Source: Variovorax paradoxus NBRC 15149
Lineage (GTDB): Bacteria; Pseudomonadota; Gammaproteobacteria; Burkholderiales; Burkholderiaceae_C
Length of the DNA stretch: 64,000 nt
NCBI RefSeq assembly: GCF_001591365.1
Contig: NZ_BCUT01000005.1
Span: 186,001-250,000 of the forward strand
Direction of reading: 5' to 3'
A program made the position numbers and the translations under genes. Shown here piece after piece: positions 49,574 to 58,432 of the stretch. The notes under the pieces were generated by a model. That model worked only from the letters and a program-made list of their open reading frames with translations. It had not been told where the DNA came from and made no database searches. Within the stretch, counting starts at the first letter, position 1; the number at the start of each line of letters is the position of its first letter.

Positions 49574-51031
49574 ATGAAACACCCCTCGCCACGCCGTGCT
49601 GCGTCCGGTGCGGTGCTGGCAATGGCGCTTTGCGCGCTGTGGGCCATGCCTGCGCAGGCCCAGCCCACACCGGTTCCCACCGCCGCTCCCTCCGACGCTG
49701 CCGCCGCGGCCGCATCCGCACCCCGGCAATTCACCCTGGCCAACGGCATGACGCTGCTGGTGCAGCCCGACCGGCGCGCGCCCACCGCGGTGCAGATGCT
49801 CTGGGTGCGCGTGGGCTCGGTGGACGAGGTCGACGGCACCTCGGGCGTGGCCCACGTGCTCGAACACATGATGTTCAAGGGCACCAAGGACATCAAGCCC
49901 GGCGAGTTCTCGCGCCGCGTGGCGGCGCTGGGCGGCCAGGAGAACGCCTTCACCACGCGCGACTACACGGGCTACTACCAGCAGATTCCCGTGGCCAGCC
50001 TGGAGCAGGTCATGAAACTCGAATCGGACCGCTTCGCCAACAACCAGTGGTCCGACGACGAGTTCAAGCGCGAGATCGAGGTGGTCAAGGAAGAACGGCG
50101 CCTGCGCACCGAAGACCAGCCGCGCGCATTGCTCGGCGAGCAGCAGAACGCGGCCGTGTTCACGGCCTCGCCCTACCACCGCCCCGTGGTCGGCTGGATG
50201 AGCGACCTCGACGCGATGACGCCCGACGACGCGCGCGCCTTCTTCCGCCACTGGTACGTGCCCGCCAATGCCGCCGTGGTGGTGGTGGGCGATGTCGACG
50301 TGGCCCAGGTGCGTGCGCTGGCCGAGAAGTACTACGGCAGCATTCCCGCGCGCGCCGTGCCCGCGCGCAAGCCGCGCACCGAGCCCGCGCAGCGCGGCAT
50401 CCGCCGCATCGAGTTCAAGGCGCCGGCCGAGCAGGCCTACGTGTCGCTCGCGTTCCGCATTCCGCAGCTGGAAAGCATCGATGCCGCGGACAGCGACGTG
50501 TGGGCGCTCGAAGTGCTGTCGGCCGTGCTCGACGGCTACACGGGTGCACGGCTCGACCGTGCCTTGACCCAGGGCCCCGACCGCGTGGCCGATTCGGCCA
50601 GCGCCTACTCGGGCCTGGCCGGCCGCGGGCCGCAGCTGTTCACGCTGGTGGGCGTGCCGGCCCACGGCAAGAGCGCCGAAGCGGTGGAGGCGGCGCTGCG
50701 CGCCCAGGTGGCGCGCGTCGCGAAGGAGGGCGTGAGCGAAGCCGAACTCGCGCGCGTCAAGACGCAGTGGGTGGCCAGCGAAACCTACAAGCGCGACTCC
50801 GTGATGGCGCAGGCCCGCGAACTCGGCAGCAACTGGGTGCAGGGACTGCCGCTGGACACCAGCGCGCGCATCGTCGCGAAGCTGCAGGCCGTGACGCCGG
50901 CCCAGGTACAGGCCGTGGCCGCCAAGTACTTCGGCGACGACCAGCTCACCGTGGCCACGCTGCGCCCCTTGCCGCTCGAAGCCAGGCCGCGCGGCCGCGG
51001 TTTTGCCGCCCCGCAGGGCGAACTGCACTGA
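49574..51031 (+). CDS. M16 zinc metallopeptidase, catalytic member
   Basis: A 485-residue pitrilysin-family protein with a Sec signal peptide (to about residue 30). The inverted zinc motif HVLEH (His94, Glu97, His98) and the third ligand Glu174 in EVVKEE are present, followed by VVGWMSDLDAMTPDDARAFFRHWYVP and the C-terminal half-barrel. Predicted periplasmic peptidase. The next gene encodes a partner-like homologue without the zinc site. Divergent from ftsY. Confidence 0.92.
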   Translation: MKHPSPRRAASGAVLAMALCALWAMPAQAQPTPVPTAAPSDAAAAAASAPRQFTLANGMTLLVQPDRRAPTAVQMLWVRVGSVDEVDGTSGVAHVLEHMMFKGTKDIKPGEFSRRVAALGGQENAFTTRDYTGYYQQIPVASLEQVMKLESDRFANNQWSDDEFKREIEVVKEERRLRTEDQPRALLGEQQNAAVFTASPYHRPVVGWMSDLDAMTPDDARAFFRHWYVPANAAVVVVGDVDVAQVRALAEKYYGSIPARAVPARKPRTEPAQRGIRRIEFKAPAEQAYVSLAFRIPQLESIDAADSDVWALEVLSAVLDGYTGARLDRALTQGPDRVADSASAYSGLAGRGPQLFTLVGVPAHGKSAEAVEAALRAQVARVAKEGVSEAELARVKTQWVASETYKRDSVMAQARELGSNWVQGLPLDTSARIVAKLQAVTPAQVQAVAAKYFGDDQLTVATLRPLPLEARPRGRGFAAPQGELH

Positions 51032-51048
51032 AAGGCCCGGATTCTTCA

Positions 51049-52395
51049 ATGACCCCCATGACAAAAATCCTGCGCTCCGCGCTGTTCGCGGCCGCCACGG
51101 CCTTCGCCGGCCTGAACGCCGCACAGGCCGCGCTGCCGATCGAGCACTGGACGCTCGCGAGCGGCGCCAAGATCTACCTGGTGTCGACCCAGGCGCTGCC
51201 CATCGTCGACGTGCAGATCGATTTCGATGCCGGCAGCCGGCGCGATCCGGCCGGCCAGGCCGGCCTGGCCAGCGCAACCGCGACCATGGTCGAGAAGGGC
51301 GTGCGCGCCGGCAAGAACGGCGAGCCGGCGCTCGACGAGAACGCGCTCGGCGAAGCCTGGGCCGACCTGGGCGCCGAGTTCGGCACCAGCGCCGGCACCG
51401 ACCGCGCCAGCTACTCGCTGCGCACCTTGTCCGACCCGGCGCTGCGCGCCAAGGTGGTGGCGCTGGCCTCGCGCGAGATCGGCGAGCCGGCCTTTCCCGA
51501 CGACATCTGGCAGCGCGAGCGGGAGCGCATCAATGCCTCGCTGAAGGAGGCCAACACCAAGCCGGCAACCATCGCGGGCCGCGCCTTCGCGAAGGCCGTC
51601 TACGGCGGCCATCCCTACGGCCAGGAAGTCACCGAGGCCACGCTCGCGCGCATCGACACCGCCGCCATGCGGCAGCGCTACCAGGAGCTGATCGTGCCGT
51701 GCCGGGCCAAGCTCAGCATCGTGGGCGCCGTGACCCGCGCCGAGGCCGAGGCCATGGCCACCGCGCTGCTCTCCCGGCTGCCGGGGCCCGAGGCGTGCAC
51801 GCCGCTCCCGGCGATTGCGCCGGTGGCCGCGCTCACCGCGCCCAAGGACGAGCGCATTCCCTTCGCTTCGGCCCAGGCCCACGTGCTGATCGGCCAGCCC
51901 GGCTATCCGCGCAAGGATCCGGACCATTTCGCGCTCACGCTCGGCAACTACGTGCTGGGCGGCGGCGGTTTTGTCTCGCGGCTGACCAACGAAGTGCGCG
52001 AGAAGCGCGGCCTGGCCTACAGCGTCTACAGCGGCTTCGCGCCGGGGCTGGACGCCGGCGCCTTCCGCGTCGGTTTCCAGACGCGCCCCGATCAGGCCGA
52101 GGAAGCGGTGAGGGTCTCGCGCGACGTGCTCGCCAGGTTCGTGGCCGAAGGCCCGACCGCCGCCGAGCTCAAGGCTGCCAAGGACAACCTGATCGGCGGC
52201 TTCCCGCTGCTGCTGGACAGCAACCGCAAGCTCATCGGCAATGTGGCCAACATCGCCTGGCACGACCTGCCGCTCGATTATCTCGACACCTGGACCGCGC
52301 GCATGGACGCGGTCACGGCGGCCGAGGTCCGGGCCGCCTTCGCGCGCAAGCTGCAGCCCGAACGCATGGTGACGGTGGTGGTGGGCGGCAAATAG
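51049..52395 (+). CDS. M16 family protein lacking the zinc site (partner subunit)
   Basis: A 448-residue M16 homologue with a signal peptide (to about residue 27). At the position of HxxEH it reads GLASATATMVEKG, so it lacks the catalytic residues, while the second domain keeps the Arg-Tyr-type motif EKRGLAYSVYSGF. In bacterial M16B pairs an active and an inactive subunit form a heterodimer; the preceding gene is the likely partner, 17 bases upstream. Confidence 0.9.
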   Translation: MTPMTKILRSALFAAATAFAGLNAAQAALPIEHWTLASGAKIYLVSTQALPIVDVQIDFDAGSRRDPAGQAGLASATATMVEKGVRAGKNGEPALDENALGEAWADLGAEFGTSAGTDRASYSLRTLSDPALRAKVVALASREIGEPAFPDDIWQRERERINASLKEANTKPATIAGRAFAKAVYGGHPYGQEVTEATLARIDTAAMRQRYQELIVPCRAKLSIVGAVTRAEAEAMATALLSRLPGPEACTPLPAIAPVAALTAPKDERIPFASAQAHVLIGQPGYPRKDPDHFALTLGNYVLGGGGFVSRLTNEVREKRGLAYSVYSGFAPGLDAGAFRVGFQTRPDQAEEAVRVSRDVLARFVAEGPTAAELKAAKDNLIGGFPLLLDSNRKLIGNVANIAWHDLPLDYLDTWTARMDAVTAAEVRAAFARKLQPERMVTVVVGGK

Positions 52396-52419
52396 GGCCG
52401 CGTCCCGAGGCCGCGTTTT

Positions 52420-53337
52420 TCAGCGCAGCGCGTGCGCGCCGCTCGCGGCGGCTGCGCGCACCGCGGCCTTGAGGCGCTCGAGCAGTTGCGGCGCGGCGCG
52501 CGCCTGCTGCCAGTAGAGCGGCACCTGCAGCGCCGAGCCGGGCACCAGCTCCACCAGCGCGCCCGTGCGCATTGCGTCGGCCGCCATGCTGGCCGGCAGC
52601 ATCCCCCAGCCCATGCCGGCGCGCGCCGCTTCGACGAAACCCTGGGCCGAGGGCAGCCAGTGCCGCGGCGTCTCGATGCTGCGGTGGCAGATGCGCCGCA
52701 CCCAGCGTGCCTGCAGCCGGTCCTTGCGGTCGAACACCAGGCTCGGCGCATGGGCCAGGGTGCGCGCACCCACGCCCTTGGCGAAGTACCGCTCGACGAA
52801 CTGCGGGCTTGCGGCGGCCACGTAGTGCATGGCGCCCAGCGCCTCGCTGTTGCAGCCGGCCACCGGTTGCGCGAGCGCGGTGACGGCCGCCAGCACCGCG
52901 CCGCTGCGCAGGCGCTCGGCCGTGTGGTCCTGGTCGTCCACGGTCAGGTCGAGCAGGGCGGATTCTTCCTGCCTTGCAAAGGCGGCGGCAGCGGCCATGA
53001 ACCAGCTGGCCAGGCTGTCGGCGTTCACTGCCACCCGCACCGTGACCCGCTCGGCTCCCTCGCCGCTGCGGCCGCCCATGCCGAGCGCGGGCAGCGCCTC
53101 GCGCAGCTCATGTTCCAGCATGCCCACGCGTTCGATGTGCCGGCACAGCTGCTGCCCGGCTTCCGTCGCGATGCAGGGCTGGCCGCGCACCAGCAGCGCG
53201 CCGCCCGTGCGCTCCTCGAGCAGCTTCACGCGCTGCGAGACGGCCGAGGGCGTGACGTGGAGGGCGCGGGCCGCGCGCTCGAAGCTGCCTTCGCGCACCA
53301 CGGCGGCCAATGCATTCAGGGCGGCGTAGTCGAGCAT
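52420..53337 (-). CDS. argP: ArgP, LysR-type regulator of amino acid export
   Basis: A 305-residue LysR-type protein of the ArgP/IciA group: LDYAALNALAAVVREGSFERAARALHVTPSAVSQRVKLLEERTGGALLVR at the N terminus and the ArgP-type effector domain with VAVNADSLASWFMAA. ArgP binds Lys or Arg and controls an exporter gene; a LysE-type gene is directly divergent, which fits exactly. Confidence 0.92.
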   Translation of the reverse strand: MLDYAALNALAAVVREGSFERAARALHVTPSAVSQRVKLLEERTGGALLVRGQPCIATEAGQQLCRHIERVGMLEHELREALPALGMGGRSGEGAERVTVRVAVNADSLASWFMAAAAAFARQEESALLDLTVDDQDHTAERLRSGAVLAAVTALAQPVAGCNSEALGAMHYVAAASPQFVERYFAKGVGARTLAHAPSLVFDRKDRLQARWVRRICHRSIETPRHWLPSAQGFVEAARAGMGWGMLPASMAADAMRTGALVELVPGSALQVPLYWQQARAAPQLLERLKAAVRAAAASGAHALR

Positions 53338-53418
53338 GGTTCGCGTGAATTAGAAAAACTGAATATGGCTTAGGAAGTTTAGTTTGAATTAATAGAGACG
53401 AAGCGGCAAGCTGGCGCC

Positions 53419-54054
53419 ATGGTGATCGAACAAATCTCTGCCGCATTCGTCAATGGGTTCCTGATGAGCCTGGTGCTCATCGTCGCCATCGGCGCGCAGA
53501 ACGCCTATGTGCTGCGCCAGGGGCTGCGGCGCGAGCATGTGAGCGCCGTGGTGCTGTTCTGTGCGGCCAGCGATGCCATCCTGATCACGGCCGGCGTGGC
53601 AGGCATGGCGCAGGCACTGAAAGGGCGGCCGGCGGTGGCCACCGCGCTCGCCGGCCTCGGCGCGCTGTTCCTGGGTGCCTACGGGCTGCGCGCGCTGTGG
53701 CGTGCCCGGCAGCCCGGCGCGCTGCAGGCAAAGGCCCAGGGCGTTTCGCTCTCGCGCACCGCCGTGCTGGCGCAGGCGGCGGGCTTCACCCTGTTGAATC
53801 CGCATGTCTACCTCGACACCGTGCTGCTCGTGGGCAGCACCGGCGCCCAGTACGGCGGCGCACTCAAGGCCTGGTTCATCGCCGGGTCCGCGGTTGCGAG
53901 CGCACTGTGGTTCTCGGCGCTGGGCTTCGGTGCGCGCTGGCTGGCGCCGGTGTTTGCACGGCCGCGCGCCTGGCAGATGCTCGACGCGCTGATCGGCGGC
54001 ACGATGCTGCTGCTGGCCGCGCTGCTGGCGCGGCGGGCCTTGCTCGGGGCCTGA
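53419..54054 (+). CDS. LysE/ArgO family amino acid exporter
   Basis: A 211-residue membrane protein with six helices. GFLMSLVLIVAIGAQNAYVLRQGLRREHV and FTLLNPHVYLDTVLLVGSTG are the LysE/ArgO signatures. It exports arginine or lysine (or toxic analogues). The AT-rich 81-base region to argP should hold the control sites. Confidence 0.92.
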   Translation: MVIEQISAAFVNGFLMSLVLIVAIGAQNAYVLRQGLRREHVSAVVLFCAASDAILITAGVAGMAQALKGRPAVATALAGLGALFLGAYGLRALWRARQPGALQAKAQGVSLSRTAVLAQAAGFTLLNPHVYLDTVLLVGSTGAQYGGALKAWFIAGSAVASALWFSALGFGARWLAPVFARPRAWQMLDALIGGTMLLLAALLARRALLGA

Positions 54055-54084
54055 GCCCGCATGCGGCGGCGTTAAGCTTGCCGC

Positions 54085-54753
54085 ATGCCCCAGAAGAAAG
54101 CCGCAGCCGCCAGGCGCTCCCCTTCGACGCCGCCCTCGTCGCCGTCGCCACGATCGAAATCGCTGCCGCACGAGGTGCGCATCATCGGTGGCCAATGGAA
54201 GCGCAGCCGCCTTTCGGTGGCCGACAAGCCGGGCCTTCGCCCCACGCCCGACCGCGTGCGCGAGACGCTGTTCAACTGGCTCGCGAGCATCGCGGGTGCC
54301 GGCGGAGGCGAACTGCCGGGCTGGCACTGCGTCGATGCCTTCGCAGGCACCGGGGCGCTCGGCCTGGAAGCCGCATCGCGCGGCGCCGCGAGCGTGCTGC
54401 TCTGCGAGCAGGACGCCGCGCTGGTGGCCCAGCTGCAGGCCGCCAAGGCCAAGCTCTCGGCCGAGGCCGTGCGCATCGAGCGCGGCAGCGGGCTCACCGC
54501 GCTCGAACGCGCCCCGGCGGGCAGCCTGGATGCGGTCTTTCTAGATCCGCCTTTCGAGAGCATCGCCCTCTACGAACCCTCGCTGCGGGCCGCCGCGCGC
54601 GCCATGAAAAGCGGGGGCGCCGTCTACCTGGAGGCACCGCGCCGCTGGAGCGACGAGGAGCTGGCCACGCTCGGCCTTGTTGGTTTTCGTTACCTCAAGG
54701 CAGGGGCGGTGCACGCCCACTTGCTGCGGCAGGCCGCAAACGGGACTGCATAA
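54085..54753 (+). CDS. rsmD: RsmD, 16S rRNA (guanine-966-N2)-methyltransferase
   Basis: A 222-residue enzyme with a 28-residue basic Ser/Pro-rich leader and the RsmD domain: VRIIGGQWKRSRLSV, RPTPDRVRETLFNWL, SAM motif VDAFAGTGALGLEAASRGA and the base-binding LDPPFES. It modifies G966 near the ribosomal P site. It is followed by coaD, the usual neighbour. Confidence 0.93.
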   Translation: MPQKKAAAARRSPSTPPSSPSPRSKSLPHEVRIIGGQWKRSRLSVADKPGLRPTPDRVRETLFNWLASIAGAGGGELPGWHCVDAFAGTGALGLEAASRGAASVLLCEQDAALVAQLQAAKAKLSAEAVRIERGSGLTALERAPAGSLDAVFLDPPFESIALYEPSLRAAARAMKSGGAVYLEAPRRWSDEELATLGLVGFRYLKAGAVHAHLLRQAANGTA

Positions 54754-54796
54754 TCCGCCGAACAAGCCGCACCGGCTGCATGAGGAAGAAGCAACC

Positions 54797-55300
54797 ATGG
54801 CCAGCAACGTGATCGCGGTTTATCCCGGCACTTTCGATCCCATCACCCTCGGCCACGAGGACGTGGTGCGGCGTGCAACCCAGCTCTTCTCCAAGGTCAT
54901 CGTCGCGGTGGCGGCGGGCCATCACAAGAAGGCGCTGTTCAGCCTGCAGGAGCGCATCGAGATGGCGCGCGAGGCCGTGAAGCCCTACAGCGACCAGGTC
55001 ACGGTCGAGAGCTTCTCGGGCCTGCTGCGCGACTTCGTGGTGGCGCGCGGCGGCAAGGCCATGGTGCGCGGCCTGCGCGCCGTGACCGACTTCGACTACG
55101 AATTCCAGCTCGCGGGCATGAACCGCTCGCTGATGCCCGACGTCGAAACCGTGTTCCTCACGCCGAGCGACAAGTACCAGTTCATCTCGAGCACCTTCGT
55201 GCGCGAGATCGCCATGCTCGGTGGCGAGGTCCACAAGTTCGTCTCGCCCGACGTGGAGAAGCAGCTCGCAGCCAAGGTGCGCAGCTTGGGTCGTGAGTAG
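54797..55300 (+). CDS. coaD: CoaD, phosphopantetheine adenylyltransferase
   Basis: A 167-residue enzyme: AVYPGTFDPITLGHEDVVRRA with the nucleotidyl-transferase TxGH, RGLRAVTDFDYEFQLAGMNRSL and FISSTFVREIAMLGG. It makes dephospho-CoA from 4'-phosphopantetheine and ATP, the fourth CoA step. The start is a good ATG after AGGAAGAAGC. Overlaps pxpB by eight bases. Confidence 0.96.
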   Translation: MASNVIAVYPGTFDPITLGHEDVVRRATQLFSKVIVAVAAGHHKKALFSLQERIEMAREAVKPYSDQVTVESFSGLLRDFVVARGGKAMVRGLRAVTDFDYEFQLAGMNRSLMPDVETVFLTPSDKYQFISSTFVREIAMLGGEVHKFVSPDVEKQLAAKVRSLGRE

Positions 55301-55958
55301 CCGGCTTCCCTTGCCGCGCCTGCATCCGCTGGGCGATGCGGCGCTGCTTTGCGAACTGCCGCCGCCCGCCACGCTGGCGCAGCAGCAGCAGATCTGGGCG
55401 CTGGGCGCCGAGGTGCAGCAATGGGCTGGCGTGGGCGAGGTGCTGCCGGGCATGAACAACCTCACGCTAACCTTCGATCCGACCGCGGTCGATATCGAGG
55501 CATTGATGGCGCGCGTGAACGAGGCCTGGCCTCGGCTGTCGGCCACGGCCATCGAGGGCCGCCGGGTGGAGATTCCGGTGGCCTATGGCGGCGAGCACGG
55601 CCCCGATCTTGCCGATGTCGCGGCGCACACCGGACTCACGCCGGCCGAGGTGGTGCGGCGCCACAGCGCGGCCGACTACGTGGTCTACCTGCTGGGCTTC
55701 CTGCCCGGCTTCGCCTTCATGGGCGGGCTGCCGCCCGAGCTTGCCACGCCGCGCCGCGCCGAGCCGCGCACGGCGGTGCCTGCGCGCTCGGTCGGCATCG
55801 GCGGCGAGCAGACCGGCATCTATCCGCTGGTGTCGCCGGGCGGCTGGCAGCTGATCGGCCGCACCTCGCTCGAACTCTTCGATCCGTCGGCCGAGCCGCC
55901 GACCCTGCTGCGCCCCGGCGACCACGTGCGCTTCGTCGTCGAAAGCGTGCAGACATGA
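55293..55958 (+). CDS. pxpB: 5-oxoprolinase subunit PxpB (KipI-like)
   Basis: A 221-residue protein from a GTG inside the coaD 3' end. LHPLGDAALLCELP, VPARSVGIGGEQTGIYPLVSPGGWQLIGRT and FDPSAEPPTLLRPGDHVRF define PxpB. With PxpA and PxpC it opens 5-oxoproline to glutamate with ATP. Its stop overlaps the pxpC start. Confidence 0.93.
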   Translation: MSSRLPLPRLHPLGDAALLCELPPPATLAQQQQIWALGAEVQQWAGVGEVLPGMNNLTLTFDPTAVDIEALMARVNEAWPRLSATAIEGRRVEIPVAYGGEHGPDLADVAAHTGLTPAEVVRRHSAADYVVYLLGFLPGFAFMGGLPPELATPRRAEPRTAVPARSVGIGGEQTGIYPLVSPGGWQLIGRTSLELFDPSAEPPTLLRPGDHVRFVVESVQT

Positions 55959-56953
55959 TGCTGGTGCACAAGCCCGGCATGCTGGCCTCGGTGCAGGACC
56001 TGGGGCGGCACGGGCACCGCCAGCTCGGCATCTGCCCCGGCGGCGCGCTCGACGTGCTGGCGCTCACACTGGCGAACCGGCTGGTCGGCAATGCCGACGG
56101 TGCAGCCGGCCTCGAGCTCACCATGGGCGGCTGCGAGATTCGCTTCGAGACGGCCACGCGCATCGCGCTGGTGGGCGACGGCTTTGGCGCCCGGCTCGAC
56201 GGCGCGCCGCTCTGGCCCTGCTGGAGCGTGCCTGTCGCGGCGGGGCAAACGCTCAAGCTCGCGGGCGCCAACGCGGCTGGCGCCAAGAAGGCCGGCTTGC
56301 GCAGCTGGCTCGCGGTGGCGGGCGGCATCGACGTGCCGCCGGTGCTCGGCTCGCGCAGCACCGACCTCAAGGCCGGCTTCGGCGGCCACCAGGGACGCGC
56401 ATTGCGCAAGGGCGACCGGCTCCCACTGGGCGCCACGGCGCTCGATGCCGCCCGGCTCGCGCGGCGCCCGTTCGGCCTGCGCGGTCCGGACTGGGGAGCG
56501 GAGGAAAGCGATTCGGCCATCGCCCTGCGCGTCTTGCCCGGCCCCGAGTTCGACCAGTTCACCGTGGCCTCGCAGGCGCTGCTGTGGAGCGAGCGCTGGC
56601 GCATCACCGCGCAGAGCAACCGCATGGGAAGCCGGCTCGCGGGCGCCGAGCTCAAGCGCCGGCGCAGTGCCGACATGCTCTCGTCGGGCGTCATTCCCGG
56701 CACGATCCAGGTGCCGCCCTCGGGCCAGCCGATCATCCTGATGGGCGACGCGCAGACCACCGGCGGCTATCCGCGCATCGGCGTGGTGATCCGCGCCGAC
56801 CTGTGGAAGCTCGCGCAGGCGCCGCTGGACGGCCGACTGCGGCTGGTGCAGGTCGACATGGCCGCGGCGCTCGAGGCCTGGGCCGGGCAGCAGCGCTATC
56901 TTGCGCAGGTCGCGCAAGGGCTGGCGGCAGCGGGCTGGACGAGACCGGCATAG
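55955..56953 (+). CDS. pxpC: 5-oxoprolinase subunit PxpC (KipA-like)
   Basis: A 332-residue protein of the biotin-dependent carboxylase-like AHS2 fold: VHKPGMLASVQDLGRHGHRQLGICPGGALDVLAL and SSGVIPGTIQVPPSGQPIILMGDAQTTGGYPRIGVV. Third partner of the oxoprolinase. ATGA overlap with pxpB indicates coupled translation. Confidence 0.93.
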   Translation: MMLVHKPGMLASVQDLGRHGHRQLGICPGGALDVLALTLANRLVGNADGAAGLELTMGGCEIRFETATRIALVGDGFGARLDGAPLWPCWSVPVAAGQTLKLAGANAAGAKKAGLRSWLAVAGGIDVPPVLGSRSTDLKAGFGGHQGRALRKGDRLPLGATALDAARLARRPFGLRGPDWGAEESDSAIALRVLPGPEFDQFTVASQALLWSERWRITAQSNRMGSRLAGAELKRRRSADMLSSGVIPGTIQVPPSGQPIILMGDAQTTGGYPRIGVVIRADLWKLAQAPLDGRLRLVQVDMAAALEAWAGQQRYLAQVAQGLAAAGWTRPA

Positions 56954-57023
56954 ACTGTGCGAGCAGCGCAGGCGCGCCGGCTGGCCCGACGCGCCGGCCC
57001 GTCTTGAAGAAGGAACCCACCCC

Positions 57024-57764
57024 ATGCAAATCGACCTGAATGCCGACCTCGGCGAAGGCGCCGGCAGCGACGAAGCGCTGCTCGGCCTCGTGAGCTCGGC
57101 CAACATCGCCTGCGGCTGGCATGCGGGCGACGCCAAGACCATGCGGCAATGCGTGCGCTGGGCCATCGCGCACGGCGTGGCCATCGGCGCCCATCCGAGC
57201 TTTCCGGACCGCGAGAACTTCGGCCGCAGCACCATGCACCTGCCGCCCGACGAGATCGTGGCCAACGTGCTCTACCAGGTCGGCGCGCTGGCCGCGATCG
57301 CCAAGGCCGAGGGCGGCCAGCTCTCGCACGTGAAGGCGCACGGCCAGCTCTACAACCAGGCCGTGAAGGAGCCCGAACTCGCCGACGCACTCTGCGAAGC
57401 GGTGCGGCGCTTCGATCCCTCGCTCCGCTTCTTCGGCCTTGCGGGCAGCGGCATGATCGACGCCGCGCGCCGTGCCGGCCTCACGCCGGTCGAAGAGGTT
57501 TTTGCCGACCGCGGCTACATGCCCGACGGCAGCCTGGTGCCGCGCAGCCAGCCCGGCGCGCTGATCGAGGACGAGGAGCAGTCCCTCGCCCAGACGCTCT
57601 CGCTGGTGCGCGACCGCAAGGTCAAGGCGATCGACGGCAGCATCGTGCCGGTCAATGCCCAGACCGTGTGCCTGCATGGCGATGGCGCCCACGCGCTGGC
57701 CTTTGCGCGCCGCATTCGCGAGCGCCTGCAGCAAGAGGGCATCGCGGTTCGCGCGATGGCCTGA
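57024..57764 (+). CDS. pxpA: 5-oxoprolinase subunit PxpA (LamB/YcsF)
   Basis: A 246-residue LamB/YcsF protein: IDLNADLGEGAGSDEALLGLVSSANIACGWHAGD and GAHPSFPDRENFGRSTMHLPPDEI, with EEVFADRGYMPDGSLVPR further on. It is the catalytic-type subunit of 5-oxoprolinase. GAAGGAA precedes the start, 70 bases after pxpC. The pyroglutamyl peptidase gene follows. Confidence 0.94.
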   Translation: MQIDLNADLGEGAGSDEALLGLVSSANIACGWHAGDAKTMRQCVRWAIAHGVAIGAHPSFPDRENFGRSTMHLPPDEIVANVLYQVGALAAIAKAEGGQLSHVKAHGQLYNQAVKEPELADALCEAVRRFDPSLRFFGLAGSGMIDAARRAGLTPVEEVFADRGYMPDGSLVPRSQPGALIEDEEQSLAQTLSLVRDRKVKAIDGSIVPVNAQTVCLHGDGAHALAFARRIRERLQQEGIAVRAMA

Positions 57765-57772
57765 TTCAAGCC

Positions 57773-58432
57773 GTGGCGCAGCGAACCGATGTCCTGTTGA
57801 CCGGATTCGATCCGTTCGACCGCGAAGCCCTCAATCCCTCATGGGAGGCCGTGCGCGCACTCGACGGCTGGCGGTGCGGCCGCGCCACCGTGCATGCGCG
57901 CCAGATGCCCTGCGTGTTCGGCCAGGCCATCGAGGTGCTCGCAAGTGCGATGGACGAACTGCAGCCCCGGCTGGTGCTGTGCATCGGCCAGGCCGGCGGC
58001 CGCGCCGAGATCACGCCCGAGCGCGTGGCCATCAACATCGACGACGGCCGCATTGCCGACAACGCTGGCCGCCAGCCCATCGACCTGCCCGTGGTGCCCG
58101 GCGCGCCCGCCGCGTATTTCTCGACGCTGCCGATCAAGGCCATGGTGCGCGACCTGCGTGCGGCCGGCATTCCGGCGGCGGTCTCGAACACGGCCGGCAC
58201 CTTCGTCTGCAACCACATCTTCTACGGCCTGATGCACCGCATCGCCATGCATCCGGCGGCCGGGCTGCGCGGCGGCTTCATCCACATTCCCTACCTGCCC
58301 GAGCAGGCGGCGCGCTTTCCCGGCGTGCCGAGCATGTCGCTGGCCACCATGATCGAGGCGCTGCGCATCTCGGTGGCGACCGCGCTGGCCGTTGAAAAGG
58401 ACGTGGCCGAAACCGGCGGTCAGCTCCACTGA
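57773..58432 (+). CDS. pcp: Pyroglutamyl-peptidase I (pyrrolidone carboxyl peptidase)
   Basis: A 219-residue C15 peptidase starting with GTG eight bases after the pxpA stop. LLTGFDPFDREALNPSWEAV, the Glu region GRAEITPERVAINIDDGRI, the Cys in SNTAGTFVCNHIFYGLMH and the His in GGFIHIPYLPEQ complete the catalytic set. It frees 5-oxoproline from peptide N termini, the substrate of the adjoining PxpABC enzyme. Confidence 0.94.
   Translation: MAQRTDVLLTGFDPFDREALNPSWEAVRALDGWRCGRATVHARQMPCVFGQAIEVLASAMDELQPRLVLCIGQAGGRAEITPERVAINIDDGRIADNAGRQPIDLPVVPGAPAAYFSTLPIKAMVRDLRAAGIPAAVSNTAGTFVCNHIFYGLMHRIAMHPAAGLRGGFIHIPYLPEQAARFPGVPSMSLATMIEALRISVATALAVEKDVAETGGQLH

Noticed and set aside
48400..52395. 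Apparent 1331-codon protein ending in an M16 domain
   Set aside because: Only the last 448 codons are a gene; the upstream part is antisense to ftsY and out of frame with the first M16 gene.
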